The position numbers were made by a program, and so were the translations under genes. Positions 35,228 through 47,835 of a stretch of 64,000 bases of DNA are shown here, in pieces (within the stretch, counting starts at the first letter, position 1; every line of letters starts with the position of its first letter). Origin of the DNA: Paramecium octaurelia. Taxonomy: Eukaryota > Ciliophora > Oligohymenophorea > Peniculida > Parameciidae. A model generated the notes under the pieces. That model was not told the origin of the DNA and searched no databases. It saw nothing but the letters and a program-made list of their open reading frames with translations. The stretch is taken from positions 391,986-455,985 of the forward strand of contig CAJJDP010000031.1 in assembly GCA_905182995.1 (NCBI GenBank), read 5' to 3'.

Positions 35228-37924
35228 ATGTAATTATTCACAAGTTTAACTTTCAACAATGATAGCCAAAACACATAAACGACATCAACTAAGGCTCAGA
35301 ACACGCAAATATTCAAAGTTCATTTATATCCCAAGCAATACATAATAGAGACAAATCAGAAATCCATAACACTGGATAAACATTTGATTATTGATAGAGA
35401 CAATGGGAATCTGTATGAGAAATGTATTTTGTTTGATAGAATATGTAGCTGGATCACCACCATAGAGCGAACACGAATAAATGGCTTTTTCTGCTTTCTT
35501 AGGAACAATTTATATTCTTGATGAACCTTTATTATTATTTGTTGAGAAAGCAGAACTAATTTGTACAATAGACGAATAAGATGTGTTCTAGATTGTTTCA
35601 GTCTAATTCCTATCATACATGCCTAATATTATGTAATCGCCTAAGGCTAATGCCATTTTGAAAATAATTAAATAACTCAAGAAAATATTGGGCATGGGTT
35701 TCTATTTCTCATATGGATATGATTTGACATTATCAAAAGTAAAGCAATAGATTGAGGAGAAGACTGATGAGAGGTTCTTATGGAATCTGAATTTGATTAG
35801 AAATCATCTTAAATAAAAAATTGATAGAAAATGGTTGACTAATATCATACAAGGATTCATAAATTATTTTAACTTGTATATCAATGGTAAAAAACTAGAT
35901 TTTTATTTGATGAGCAGGAGATCAAGTCAAAGAGCAGGTACCAGATATAACGTCAGAGGTATAGATGATAATGGCAATGTTGCTAACTTTGTGGAAACAG
36001 AATAGATTATATATTATAATAATCATTGCTGTTCTCATCTTTAAGTGAGAGGAAGTGTACCTATATTTTGGAGTCAAAGAGGATTGTTGATAGAGACTGA
36101 AATAATGAGATCTGCAGAATTAAACAAAAGGGCATTTAAGAAACATTTCGCAAGTCTTTTTGAAGATTATTCAAGGGTTATTTGTTTGAATTTGATGGCT
36201 GAAAAGAAAACGGAAGAGCAGATGGTTTCGAAAGCATATGAAGAACAAATAAAATTGAATTCTCAAGAATTAAATGAAAATATCAAATATGAGTGGTTTG
36301 ATTTTCATCATGAATGTAAAAACAATGATTTTTCATTGTCTAATCCATTGATAAGGAAATTGATGGATCATATCTAAAACTTTGGATTCTTTTAGCTAGA
36401 CTTAAAAACTAAAAAGGTGTTGTCTGTTCAACATGGAGTCTTTAGGACCAATTGTATGGATTGTCTTGATAGAACCAATTTCATCTAGGCCAAAATAGCC
36501 ATGAGTGTTTTTGATATATAAACTAAAAAATTAGGATTGGATTTCTAAAATCTGCTAAAAATGTCACCCATTGAAGCCTTAGATGAAGATTCAAGCAAAA
36601 TTACAAATTATTTTATAAATTATTTCAAGAACATTTGGGCTGACAATGGTGACATGTTGTCAAATCAATATACTGGTACTGGATCTACTCATACCAATAT
36701 TACAAGAACTGGAAAGAGAGATTTCAAGGGCATTTTAGGTCATGGCACAGTTTCAATGGGTAGAGTCATAAATTAGAATTTTGGGGATAATGATAAATAA
36801 GAGACAATAGATATTTTATTAGGCAATCATGCTGATATCACTGCATCATACACTAAATAAATAGAGGAAAAGTTAATATCAAGATAATAAGAGTTCTGCA
36901 ATTTTTCTGAACGCACAATTCTGGTGACAACTTGGAATGTGGGAAGATAAACTATTCCTTAATCGTATGATCTGAATAAAGAGATTATTAATTACTAAGC
37001 TGACATCATTGTAATTGGATTACAAGAAATGGCTTATTCTGCAACTCAGCTGGTGAGTGGATCATCTTAGTAATTATAAGATTGGGATAAGTTGATTGCC
37101 AATAATTTAAGTAGGAGAGATAAGTATATCAATATTAAATCTAAGGCATTATTAGGAATGGGCCTGTTTATTTATGCCAAGGAGAAATTTCAAGACAGAA
37201 TCACCAAAGTTAGTGATGATACAATTAAATTAGGTGTATGGAGCAATCCTTTTACAGACAAAGGTGCTGTAGCCATTAAAATGTTGATTGATGATACTTT
37301 AATATGTTTTATCAATTGCAATTTGGAATATGGAAAGGGGAATCTGGATAAAAGATTGGAGAATCTCAATGAAATTCATCAAACTATATTTAATCAATAA
37401 GCGATAGGGAAGAAGAAAGAAGAGAAAATTGAATAATGTGATTATCGAATCTTATTTGGAGATCTGAATTTCAGAATCAACCTTGAAAAAGACGAGATTA
37501 TCAAATCCATTTAGAAATACGAAGAGTTTATAAAAACCAACAAAATGACAGAAGCCTAGAACATATTTTAGTATATTGTTATTTTAAAATTAGAATTTTG
37601 TAAAAAAATGATGAAATCAAAAGTAATAGAGAAAAAAATCAATATCTAAAGCCATATTAAGAGTCAGATATTAAATTTCTCCCTACTTATAAATTTTAAC
37701 TCTATTCAGAAAGGTATGACGAATCAAGAACCCCATCTTGGAATGACAGGATCTTAGTGGGATAGAACGAGCATTGCGAACACAAATACTAATATTACAA
37801 ATCTCATAATGTCACCTACAGTGAACATAGGCCAGTTAGTGCTTTAATTAATATTAAAACCAGATAGGAAATAGCAGAGAAAAAAGAAAATATTATATCA
37901 TCAATTATTTAAAATGAATTATGA
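35228..37924 (+). CDS. Synaptojanin-like SAC domain plus inositol 5-phosphatase
   Basis: Introns 35424-35448 and 37571-37593 give 882 residues. The SAC domain fills about residues 15-490, with [14 protein letters not shown] at its start, [12 protein letters not shown], and the catalytic Cys-x5-Arg site in [13 protein letters not shown]. The 5-phosphatase follows (about 565-860): [55 protein letters not shown] and [11 protein letters not shown], all expected signature blocks. The enzyme should remove phosphates from PI(4)P/PI(3)P and from the 5 position of PI(4,5)P2, acting in endocytosis and membrane identity. There is no long Pro-rich tail as in animal synaptojanin. The start at 35228 is preferred because it keeps the SAC N terminus in frame. 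Confidence 0.92.
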
Positions 37925-37932
37925 TATAATCA

Positions 37933-39926
37933 TCAAGAATATAGCAAAGAGTTTTAAGTTTTTTGTTAGAATTGCGATTCCAAATACTCCCTATATTTTA
38001 AAGTCAAAGCCCTTTTCTTTTTGTTCTTACCTCCCTTTGTTACTGAGTGTTATAGTATGTTGTTCAATATTCCCAACCTGCTAGTTCTTTGTGAATTCTA
38101 CTCACTTCCATCCATCCTCATACTATATTGCTCATAAACCACACTTGAGTCTCTGCTACTATTGCAATTCTGCATCTTTTAATTTATGCTATGATATCTA
38201 ATCCGATTATCTAAATCATTCAAATAGAGTGTAGCCTTGATTGGCCAATGCTTCTCAATATTTTATTCCAACTTCACTTATTTTGGTAATTGGACATAAA
38301 TAGTTTTCTGTTGCAAAGTATTCATATTTACAGAGTCCTCAGGTGAAAGATTATGCATTCTTTTTAAAATTGTCATTTTATGTTTGATAACCTATTTGAA
38401 TCGATCTGGTGTTGATAACTAGCTCCTCTCTTTTTGTCTACTAGAAACTAATTAAACCTTGGGTAAGGGTTACAATTTATCCGGAGATACAACATATATA
38501 GTATTTTTATTTTTGATTTTTTAAAGATTAATGCTTTGATTTATATCTGTTTATTGTTCACTTGCTTGGTCATCTATTGATGTCAGATAATTCAAAGTAT
38601 TTTTTAATTCCTGTATAGGACTGACTGATTTTGATGGATCATTGAACTGTTTATTCTCATTAATGATTTTACTAGGTGAATCTAAAATATTATGTGATCC
38701 ATTATTGCAATTATTAGATTTTTACTCTTAAATAGTTAAGAAATGCTAATATCTCCCTTGAGTCTATTCTATGTTAGTTTTGAAATCATGATACCATTTG
38801 TTCTTTTTCAAACACAAAGATTTTAATTATTACACATAGTGTTGTTCATTAAATTGTGATAACTTCTAAAATAAGGATTATAAGGGAATAACGATTAGGC
38901 TTCCAGTATGAGAATTACATTACACATTAAATTGTCGTGTAATTCTTTCGAATGCTTCGTAATCTCCAAATATTTCCCCCGTCGTCATTATTGCAATTTG
39001 TTTTCTCACTTTCATCTGCTGGTACTCATTCATCCTTTAATCCTAATACACTAAGAACTCCCCTTATTTGATAATGTAGATAATATCAGAATCAGTCTAA
39101 CCCTACTTATAAACAATGTCTCTAAATTTGTAATCTGATGACTAATAGGTAAAGAGCATTATATTGATTAATTTCCTATTTAAACCTTAAAAGCTAGGAT
39201 TCAACTTAAAATTATTCATACGATAAAGTTCCTTCTTCTTCTCTAAGATTTAAACAGCAGTTGTATAATTCTCTTTGCTTAAGATTGCCAAAGTTGAATC
39301 AACATCACAAACTGCAAAATTAGTTCTCATTCTCTATTCTAAAATTGCTTACTCACCAAAAGTCTTCCAATCTTTGAATTCTGTTAAACGAACCAAACTA
39401 GTTAACCATATATGTCTATATACCTTTTCATCGTAAAATCAGAAAACTTGATTCTGTTTGTAGGTGAGCATTCTCTAGCCTAATCTACAAATACTGATTG
39501 CTTTTTTGTCATTGTTTAATCCAAAAAATGATCATTCTGGTATAGGGACACTTAACCACGCAATACTACATACATATTGTGAGGGTACTCTCCCTTCTCA
39601 AATATAACTGTATTCTAAAAAAGAATAATAAATGAGATACATACTTTGGAAAAGGTTTCAAATGTCAGATGCTTCAAACAATAATCATACGCCTCATTAT
39701 CAATATTCTCCACTTAAAATTGATGGAAAAAATCCACTTTCATCACGATGATTCTCATCAACTATAAAATCTCAGCCTTCCTCTCTTGCCTTGGGATTTG
39801 TAAAATATTTATTAAGAGCTATTATTTCTGTTGCAGACTAAGTTCATTTATTGACTCAAGTAGTCTCGTCTAGTTTCGTTTATTACCTAATTCAATACTC
39901 TCCTATTATAATTATTATTAATACAT
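37933..39926 (-). CDS. Cyclic-nucleotide-binding-domain protein
   Basis: Introns 39615-39644 and 39398-39423 give 645 residues. The first cNMP domain (about 90-215) has VIFEKGEYPHNMYVVLRGQV and WKTFGEQAILEQRMRTNFAV, with the cassette Glu and Arg in place. The second (about 245-360) has IVYKQGQTDSDIIYIIKQGE and TTGEIFGDYEAFE; its cassette lacks an evident Arg. The rest is low complexity. There is no kinase or channel part. It resembles the protein at 7231-9406 in plan but not closely in sequence. The 30-nt intron is a multiple of three without TGA. Its stop lies 8 bp from the convergent synaptojanin-like stop. Confidence 0.85.
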
Positions 39927-40330
39927 AATTAATAGATATTGATCTTGGTGAAATATTTAATCAAAATGATTAGCCCTAACTGATTTTGAATAACACTACG
40001 TTATCATATGCTTTTATTTTCAAACCAACTTTGATTTTATAGATCGAAATTATTTGCTTTGACTTAACCAAATTTAATTAGTTTGTGCTGTTTTGTTGTA
40101 GCCGAACATTTATCATCCCAAATGGAGCTAAATTGTTTAAGTAATCAATAATTATGATGGTGACTTATTAAGATAATAGGAATCAAAGAAATTTCCTATC
40201 CCCAAGCCTCTTTACTTTAAGGTCAGTCTATTAATTCTATCACTGAATAAATGAAAATTTAAGGTGCTTGTGCTTTTTCATCAAAAAGATCTTAGGATTT
40301 ATATAACATTCATAAAAGAATGAATATTTT
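39927..40330. other. Unresolved open frames on both strands
   Basis: This stretch reads as plausible protein in several frames. On the plus strand one frame from about 40120 encodes a sequence with PNIYHPKWSQIVQVINNYD and ends at TGA near 40250; on the minus strand frames include FSDRINRLTLKQRGLGIG and PFGMINVRLQQ. None has a clean start, matching introns and a family match together, so I cannot choose. A small gene is likely, because gaps of this size are rare nearby. Confidence 0.35.
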
Positions 40331-41226
40331 TAAGAAATTTTGAGAATTAAGTTGTATATATATTTAAATTAAATAAAAGTTGAAGAAACACTGTTTAATG
40401 CAAGTAAAAGTATAAAATGTTTGATCGAGATTTATAATTTTTAATCTAAAAATTTTCTTATATTAAAATATCTCTTTTTAATAATTATGTTAAACGTATC
40501 AAAATGATATTTATATGCATTAAAGAATTAAGATTTTGTTGATAGAATTTTATTGGTTATTTATTTTTCAGCAGGTTTACTTTACATATAATTGAAGGAG
40601 TCAAGTAGAAATCTAAAATGTATTCTTTTAACTTGCTTATTGAATTTAAAGTATCAGCAACTAATCTTGGTTTTTATATAAACTCAGTTTATAAAATTTG
40701 AAATCTGAAGTAATAAAATTATTTCTTAAATTCTTAGATTACATATGTGTATACTCTCTCTCTCTCTCTCTTTAATTTAATAAAATAATAATTTATCTTT
40801 GCTTCTGTTAGAATATATAATTTATATTGTATCTCATCCTAATACATATTTCTTTGTATAGTTTAAATATATATAATATTTGAACTGCTACATAATTACG
40901 TTGATATCTAATTTATAATATTTATGGGTTTAATTCTTTTCAAATTTTGAAAACTAATTAATACAAGAATCAATTTTAATGATAGGCTCATCAATAAAAT
41001 ATGGATAACACTTAAGCACAATAATTGTAACTTATATGAATATTTAATTATCAGATATGAGAGCATTGTTGTTTTATAAATAAATCATAATGTTTAGATA
41101 TATTTCAATTTTGACTCTCCAATCAAGGTGATATGGAAATTGATGTTAAATATAAATTTCCAATCTTCAATATTTGGATACAAAAATGATGATGATTCTT
41201 CTTTTTATTTATATTTTTATTATATA
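40331..41226. other. AT-rich gene-free region
   Basis: About 900 bases of AT-rich sequence with frequent TGA in all frames. Only the CT microsatellite at 40754-40771 stands out. Confidence 0.5.
40754..40771. repeat. (CT)n microsatellite
   Basis: Nine CT units in a row inside non-coding DNA. Confidence 0.9.
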
Positions 41227-41572
41227 TCAATCTCCTCTCTTCCAATTTAAGACTTCCTCAACCAATGCATCTGTATAATTAATCTTATATCTGGAAAATA
41301 TTTTCTATAATTAATTTCATATGAATACTTGCAAATCTTCCTTGTCCTCTTTATCATTACTTCCTGATGATTTAGGCTTCTCATTGTTTTCTTTCATTTT
41401 CTTGAGTAATTTTTACATCAACTTTTCTAATAAATTATGTTGATAGTATACAATCTTCTCTTGTGAAGAATACTTTCTCATCACCTTTATCTTTGTCCTT
41501 CAAAATGTCAGCGAATCCAAATCTTGGTTGACACTTTGGAATTCTTGCTAATGTAATTAAAAATTTATTCAT
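41227..41572 (-). CDS. Small mitochondrial protein, ATPase-inhibitor-like
   Basis: Introns 41427-41451 and 41305-41328 leave 98 residues. The start MNKFLITLARIPKCQPRFGF is a good mitochondrial presequence (basic, amphipathic, no acids). It is followed by GDEKVFFTREDQKLMQKLLK, a basic/acidic helix, a Ser/Lys/Asp-rich linker, and KINYTDALVEEVLNWKRGD at the end. The pattern of a helix carrying an F/Y-x-R/K-E-D-x-x-L-M/L-x-K-L-L motif recalls the F1-ATPase inhibitor IF1 family, which blocks ATP hydrolysis in the matrix. The likeness is short and the assignment is inference. Confidence 0.55.
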
Positions 41573-41639
41573 AATATTAATATCTTCAATAATTAAATGA
41601 AATGCTCTATAATACTTAGTTTAATATAATTGGAATAAT

Positions 41640-42309
41640 TATAATAACTAAATAAATCAATCATAAGTTCTGCTTCTATTATTCCTTTAAATCCTTATCA
41701 GATATTTAAATCTAAATTCTATTCTCATTCAATAAATAATGTCAATTTTCATTCATAATAAACCCATCTTCATCGAATTTCTGCGCTAATACTTCAAAAA
41801 TTCAAGATCCCATTGCCATCTTTTTTCTTATTCTAAATTTTTCATCTAAGTATATAATAAATGTAAATTTAAATGTTATTTTTCTTGACTTTTTACATCT
41901 TATTGCTATATTCTGATATTAGTGAACCCAATTATATCTCAGATTAGTATTATAGTTGTTTCTTTAATTAAATCGAAAATTTTAATTTTTTTTTGACTGA
42001 GAGTCTTGAAGTTATTAATCTCTTTATTTGATTTTGACATCAATATGAATATCAATATCAATATCATCATCAACAATCTTAAATATTCTTCAGTCTTTAC
42101 GAAGGATATTATGTACTTTTAATATTTTTTGATTCATCCTGCTTATTAACTGTCTTTTGAAATTGAAGATTAAGATTAAGATTTATTTTGATTTATAACT
42201 ATTTTTCATATTCTTACCACTATTTAATTCTAGATTATATTTGTTGTTCCTATTGAATTTTGGAGTTATTATAATTTTCTTTTAGTAATCCTTATAATTC
42301 AATAATCAT
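41640..42309 (-). pseudogene. Probable broken or unresolved gene
   Basis: Two coding-looking blocks lie here. From ATG at 42309 to TGA at 42070-42072 a Gln/Lys coiled-coil frame of about 79 residues runs (starts MIIELQGLLKENYNNSK). Downstream on the same strand a frame includes IFEVLAQKFDEDGFIMNEN and HYLLNENRIQIQISDKDL, but it is cut by TGA at 41802-41804 and 41742-41744. Intron placement between these pieces is ambiguous. Either the gene is decayed, or unseen introns remove the TGAs, or the assembly has errors. No family is recognised. Confidence 0.4.
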
Positions 42310-42448
42310 TTTTATTAAATTAAGAATTCGACCTTGAAGAATTTGGATTATGTAATATTGTTATTAAGAGGCAATACGCTTTTGACATAATATTAAAGAA
42401 GTAGTTGATCATCCGTTTATCATGAATAATTAAATTATATAAAATATT

Positions 42449-44572
42449 TCAATTATGAAAGTTTCTTCTCTTCCTTTTCATTCTTCTCATAACAATCCTA
42501 ACCCATTTAGGTTTTGAGTTGATCGTTTATTGTACAATATACTTCAAACCTAATGAAAAATGTTCAATGATAAATAGTAGAATGAGAATATTTTCCCAAT
42601 CACAACCTGTTTTCTAACAAGTGTCAAATACATTGAAATAAGCAAAGGCAATAAATGCTGTATTAGTGTATATTGATAACACTGATAATGTCATCAAAAC
42701 AGTTCTCCATTCGCCAATGCTATGTGCTTTCTTTGGTAAATTTCTTTAGTATAATTTATTCCTAGGTATAATTAATAAATTTATACGCTAGTTTGAATTT
42801 ATCACTCCATATTTCAATAAAGTTGAAAATATAAGTGAGAGCAGCAGCCAGAGGAAAAATAGCTGCGAAGAGTACGATGTATCCATATTGAAATATGACT
42901 TCAATGTAATCATCAAAATCATCATATTCCCACAATTCTAGTTCAGCCTATAATAATTAATAATTAAGATTTACAATTCTATCTACAATTTTTTCATTGA
43001 TGTCTTCCTTCTTTTACAGATTCAATCTATACTATTCCTTTTATTTTTCATACTGCTACTTCATTAACATGGGCAGGAGAGATTCTAATAGAACTCTTCT
43101 TATTTGATCCATTACAAACAACTTAATCAAGAGACTCCTTAGAGTGGGGATATCGAATTCAACGAAGGCTATGTAAAATAAGTGAAAGAATCTATTGATT
43201 AATTCAAATATGAATCGTTTAAGAATCAAAGAGTTATAGAACCTCAAGTTGGTTCTATGATTTTCTCGTTTGGTTGAATTAATGCAAACCTTAGTATACA
43301 GAGTGTTGATATAGAAGATTAACAAGATGGTGAAAATATCTAATATGTTGGTAGTGTATTTGTAATATAAGAGGCCTCCTTCTTGATTGAGCTTAGCAGC
43401 CACTCTGATATAAAAGATACTATCTTCATTCCGTATGAGTCCATTGATATTGAATACCACAATCTTAATCAACCCAGCAATAATGAGTATTGGAATGGCT
43501 TCGAATAATGATATCATATAATAGAATATCCTACTACTTGTCGGATAACTATTCTTGACCAATCCCGTGATGTAATTCATTTTCGGAGTGCCTTTATATT
43601 CTGGATTCAGATCCAATCTTTTGATGTGTTATTAACCAAAAACACCCCATTCGATACTTAATTCATTCTCCTTTCTACGCCAAGCAATGATGAAGAATGT
43701 CGACCATACCATGGTTAGTACTGCATAAAAACTAGCCACGTTTGTGATTTTGAAGAGACTACTTTGATGATCGATTACTAAAGTGATAATTGCTGCAACT
43801 GCCAAATACTTAAGCATAGATTAATAGAAGTTCATGAACTCGAAGTAAACTGCCAAGTTGCCTCCAAAATATCTCTCTATGTCTGATACTGTATTGAGTG
43901 ATACTATTTCATCGTGAATGGGAGTTACTTGTAATAAATATTCTTCCGTTTTTAGGAAATGAATCATATCCAAATCTCCTATTTTAATAGTGTGTAAGTA
44001 ATTGTAAATTATAAGCAAAGTCTCTGAAGGACTAAATATTTTTATGACTTCTGCGTCATCATTGTGTAAACAGAAATCACTTTTTAAGTCATATTTAAAT
44101 TTTTAATAATTTTCAAACTCCACTATCCTCTTATCTATCTAATTTAAGGTGATGATTAATCTCTCATCTAACACTTTCTTTACATTTATCTTCTCAGCTA
44201 TCTTTCTATATACTTCGTGCATTTAAGTATGTGAACGGTCAATTACTAACTATTTAATGTTTTTGTACGTACTTTGTACAGCTGCATTTACTCCGCCTAT
44301 TCCAATATGATCTTCGGATCCCAAATACAAATGAATAGTAGTATCTTGTCATTTTGCAGATTCCTAGTCTTATAAGATTAAAATCCATGATTGAACAATA
44401 TGTTAACAATCTATTCGAGTTATTCTTGAGTCGTGTTTTTTGAGAATTGCATCACAAACTGAAACTTCACATCCTAATAGGATTACTCCAATGATTATTT
44501 AGTGGGCAAACTGAAACTTTTATTATTCGTTATAGTGTGTTGTCTGGCTAGTTAATGCAAAACTTATTTCAT
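42449..44572 (-). CDS. Anoctamin (TMEM16) family channel or scramblase
   Basis: Introns 44297-44328, 42948-42974 and 42762-42786 give 679 residues. Conserved blocks in order: the cytosolic N-terminal domain, the pre-TM1 sequence RYFGGNLAVYFEFMNFYQSM, WSTFFIIAWRRKENELSIEWGVF, then LDLNPEYKGTPKMNYITGLV (the post-TM2 motif), later FFHLFYIAFVEF and LLESLLPMLMK, and PKKAHSIGEWRTVLMTLSVL near the last segments. This is the TMEM16 signature; members are Ca2+-activated chloride channels or lipid scramblases. I did not identify all calcium-site acids by eye. The 32-nt first intron ends TAG and restores the frame exactly. Ciliate anoctamins of this size are shorter than animal ones (about 900). Confidence 0.88.
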
Positions 44573-44605
44573 CAATTAAATTAATTATAAGCACTAATAA
44601 CAAAA

Positions 44606-46547
44606 ATGAATTAATTGGATGAGGTAGTCAAGTTCGCCCTCTATTAATGTAGAGCTAGAAACAATCCCATTACTGAAACTCTTGCATCCTATGTTGCATA
44701 GACCATTCTCAACAAAAGTATATTTTCAAATTATCCCTCAAAAGGAACAAATAAATTTTACCTTGAAGAAAAACTCAATGAAAGCGAATTGAACGAATTG
44801 AAAAATGAAACACTTAACAAACTCAGCAATTAAAATGCCCCAGATCTAAAAACTATCCAATTACAAATATGTAACAATCCTTCATAATAATCAAGAATAT
44901 GATAGTGCCTATGTCGAAATGGAATTGCAAAGACAAGAAAAAATCAAAAAGCAATCCAACGAGACTGGAAAATACATTGATGATGTCGTGACTTTGGAAA
45001 TCAAAAATGCCAAAGATTTTGAAGGCTTGACCACCCTATATACTAAAATGTTTCATTATTTGATATACAAGAACAAAGAATTGATTGAAGATCCCATTAA
45101 TTTTGATGCCCAAGCTCAATTCAACATGGACAAAGGTATTCCTCATTTTATCACCATTCCCATTAGAAGTTGGAGCCGCTCTGGAAAGTGTTATCCCAAG
45201 AGCCGCCCTAGGACCCTTTGTCTCATTGAATCCCTCAGAAAAAGTAACCCAACTCGTCGAATTGGCTAACCTAGTCATTGGCATTAGATTGTTCAATAAG
45301 AAAATTGGAAAGGGAGGAGTTTCATTGAGTTCCTTAGAAGATCTTACAAAATACAACGCTAGAGAATTATCCGAATAAATTAAACAAATTGCTCTGGAAA
45401 CAATAGAATAATGTGAAATCTACACTACATTCTTCATCAATTAAGACAAATTTCAAATGAATAATGAAGACATTGAGAAATATAAAGATGAATTGGCCTT
45501 CCTCAGATAATATTTATCTTACATCCTGTCGTTGCAAGAGGATATCGAGTAAAGCGAAGCCATGATTGAGTAAAATAGAATTAGATTCATTAAGGAAATG
45601 GAAGACCTAAAGAAATTATTGGAACATAAATCCTCTGCTCCCAAAGAATAAGTCTATCCTAAATTTGCATTGCTTGCTCAAAGCCATATCGGTCTATTTG
45701 AAGACAAGCAAATATCAATTGAGAGGGTGGAACTCTTTCGGTTGTTGGTTGATTTAAGGAAAATGATGAAACTCTCTATGCCCTTAGCAATCTAAAAACA
45801 ATGTAAATAAATGGAATCAACCTAACCGGATAATTTAGCTTTAATTAACTATCAACCAGAATCAGGAGTATAAAGACTATTACCTTAAAATACTCCTGAT
45901 TTTATGCAAACACAACTAGATTATTTCGGTTTCTGTATATGGTCTGTTGTAAAAAAGAATGGGTTATTAATCCCTGGAAAGCCATCTTTGGGTGTGTTCA
46001 GATACAGAGACAAGAATTGTGTTTTTAGCAATGAGATAGCTATCAATGAATTCTTGTCAGAACCACAAAGATATTTAACAGGAGTGATTGATATATGTAG
46101 ACAGAAACCTCATCTCATCAGATTGTTTAGAGTGGAAGAGAATTTCAAGAATCTCAATCTGAAACTAACATTCGAGAGTGGAAGTTTATTATCTAATAAA
46201 TTGATGGTTGACAAGGATGTGTAAACACCTGTTCATTTTATAGAAAAGAATCTTGACCCAAATTACTGTTGGAATGAATGGGAATTGAGAAGAAAAGTAT
46301 TTATCTTAACCAATACTAGGCTATATAAATGGCAAATATCAGAAAAAGATAGACCAAAGCATCCTAAACTATATTAAGTAATTTCAAAGTCGATAGTGAA
46401 GTATTTCTATTCATTTTATATTAATAGGCACAAGTATACGAAATGAAGGATCAATCAACTTCAACAGGTTAAAATAAAGGATTAAACCCATTAAGACCAA
46501 GAAATTATATAGTTGGTCTAAGAGATAAAACATATAACCAGCAATGA
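44606..46547 (+). CDS. CFAP206: Cilia- and flagella-associated protein 206
   Basis: Introns 44871-44895, 45136-45166 and 46396-46427 (this last starts GTG, so its edge is uncertain) give 617 residues, equal to animal CFAP206 (about 620). The N-terminal part has a helical body. The C-terminal core has YFGFCIWSVVKKNGLLIPGK and GVFRYRDKNCVFSNEIAI, then a block with WNEWELRRK and RPRNYIVGLRD at the end, matching the family. CFAP206 sits at the base of radial spoke 3 and supports spoke and c-tubule assembly in motile cilia; it is known in Tetrahymena. It is divergent from the anoctamin gene, only 33 bp apart. Confidence 0.9.
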
Positions 46548-46624
46548 AATTAATGTATATTTTCAGAAATATTTAATCATATTGGATTTTGTAATCTATA
46601 AAATTTTAATTAATTTTTTATTTT

Positions 46625-47120
46625 ATGCAGCATACGGAATAATCAGAAATGACTCCTGTAATGCATATGATGGATATGAGGATGTATATGATTATAAATT
46701 GGGATTATAAGGTTCGATTTGTATTTAATACGTAAATGTTAATACATTACTTTTAGGTGGAAATCGACTACAGAAGGGGAATTTGTGGCTGGACTGTTTA
46801 TTACGATGTTTTTCTGTGTCTTCCTATGCTTACTTCCAGTTCTCAAAGGGTTTGCAGATAGATAGAAGTATGCATTCACATAATTAGATCTTTATTTTTG
46901 AAGATTGCATGGTAATTACTAGCTGCAACACAATCATCAATAACGATGTTTCTATTAATGACAGTGAATGGTAATTATTAATGAAACAATAAAAGGTTGG
47001 GTGTTTTTGATGATGGCCTTAGGTTTCGGAATAGGAAATTTTATATTCTATCCTAAAATGCCCATAAGTGAAAAGCATAAACTAGAAGATGAAAAGCAGG
47101 AATTAATAAGAGAAAATTGA
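46625..47120 (+). CDS. CTR-family copper transporter
   Basis: Introns 46732-46756, 46868-46887 (20 nt) and 46971-46995 leave 141 residues. A short Met-rich N terminus (MTPVMHMMDMRMYM) is followed by TM1 (VAGLFITMFFCVFLCLL), a loop, TM2 with SSITMFLLMTVNGW (the MxxxM-like TM2 motif MFLLMTVN) and TM3 with MMALGFGIGNFIFY, carrying the GxxxG packing motif. These are the marks of Ctr/SLC31 copper importers, which work as trimers at the plasma membrane or vacuole. The C terminus is Lys/Glu-rich and lacks a His-Cys-His ending. Confidence 0.88.
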
Positions 47121-47835
47121 TTTATTAAGTACAAATTTAAACCTATTAATCCTAAACAACTACTTCTGTTCTTTGATTAATTGCTATTAATGAAATAATT
47201 TAATTCAAGAGGAATGCCATTGAATATATGTCCACCAATTCGGTGATTCTACTTTAATGCTTATTTTAAATTCAATGGGAGAATCAGAAATATAAATACA
47301 GGAATTTTTCTTAATAATAAAAGTTCAAATTAATTCATTATAAATTATAGTTTTATTTAAGTTAATAAAAAATATAATTAAAATCAAATAAATTATTCTC
47401 TTTAAAAATAGCCTAAATTTTAGGCAATTCTAACCTAAAATTAGATTATAGTTCAATTATTCATCTATTGTTAAGATATTATAATCTATTCTGCATTAAA
47501 ACTTAATATCTTTAGGAAATTGAAATTCTGGTAAAATGGGATTGAGAAATAATTTAGGGGGAAGAATAATCTAAAAATGAAGAGATTAATTTAATATTTA
47601 AAAGTATTTCATGACTAAATATTAAATTAATTGAAATTCAAAAAGCAAATGATGAAACCCAGCAATCAATTTGATTTGTGTAAGAAAAAGAAGATAGGAA
47701 CAATAATTTATTACTTTAATTGATTGGTAGAATTAATAATATAATATTATTTTGGATACAGTTAATAATTAAGGATAACAAATGAAAAGGAGTATTTTGA
47801 ATTTGCAGTGGCAATGAAAAAAAAAGAATTAATAT
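47121..47835. other. AT-rich intergenic region
   Basis: About 715 bases between convergent genes, with no defensible frame on either strand. Confidence 0.5.

Noticed and set aside
40754-40771. CT repeat as telomeric or telomere-addition site
   Set aside because: Paramecium telomeres are G/T repeats of the GGGGTT/GGGTTT type; this is a plain dinucleotide run inside the chromosome.
41742-41804. TGA codons read as selenocysteine
   Set aside because: I saw no conserved selenoprotein family, no Cys homologue at those places and could not identify a SECIS stem by eye.
44297-44345. Frameshift near the anoctamin N terminus
   Set aside because: A 32-nt GTA...TAG intron at 44297-44328 restores the frame and the total length is then a multiple of three.
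45036-45356. Minus-strand frame opposite CFAP206
   Set aside because: CFAP206 identity on the plus strand is secure; this frame has no independent support.
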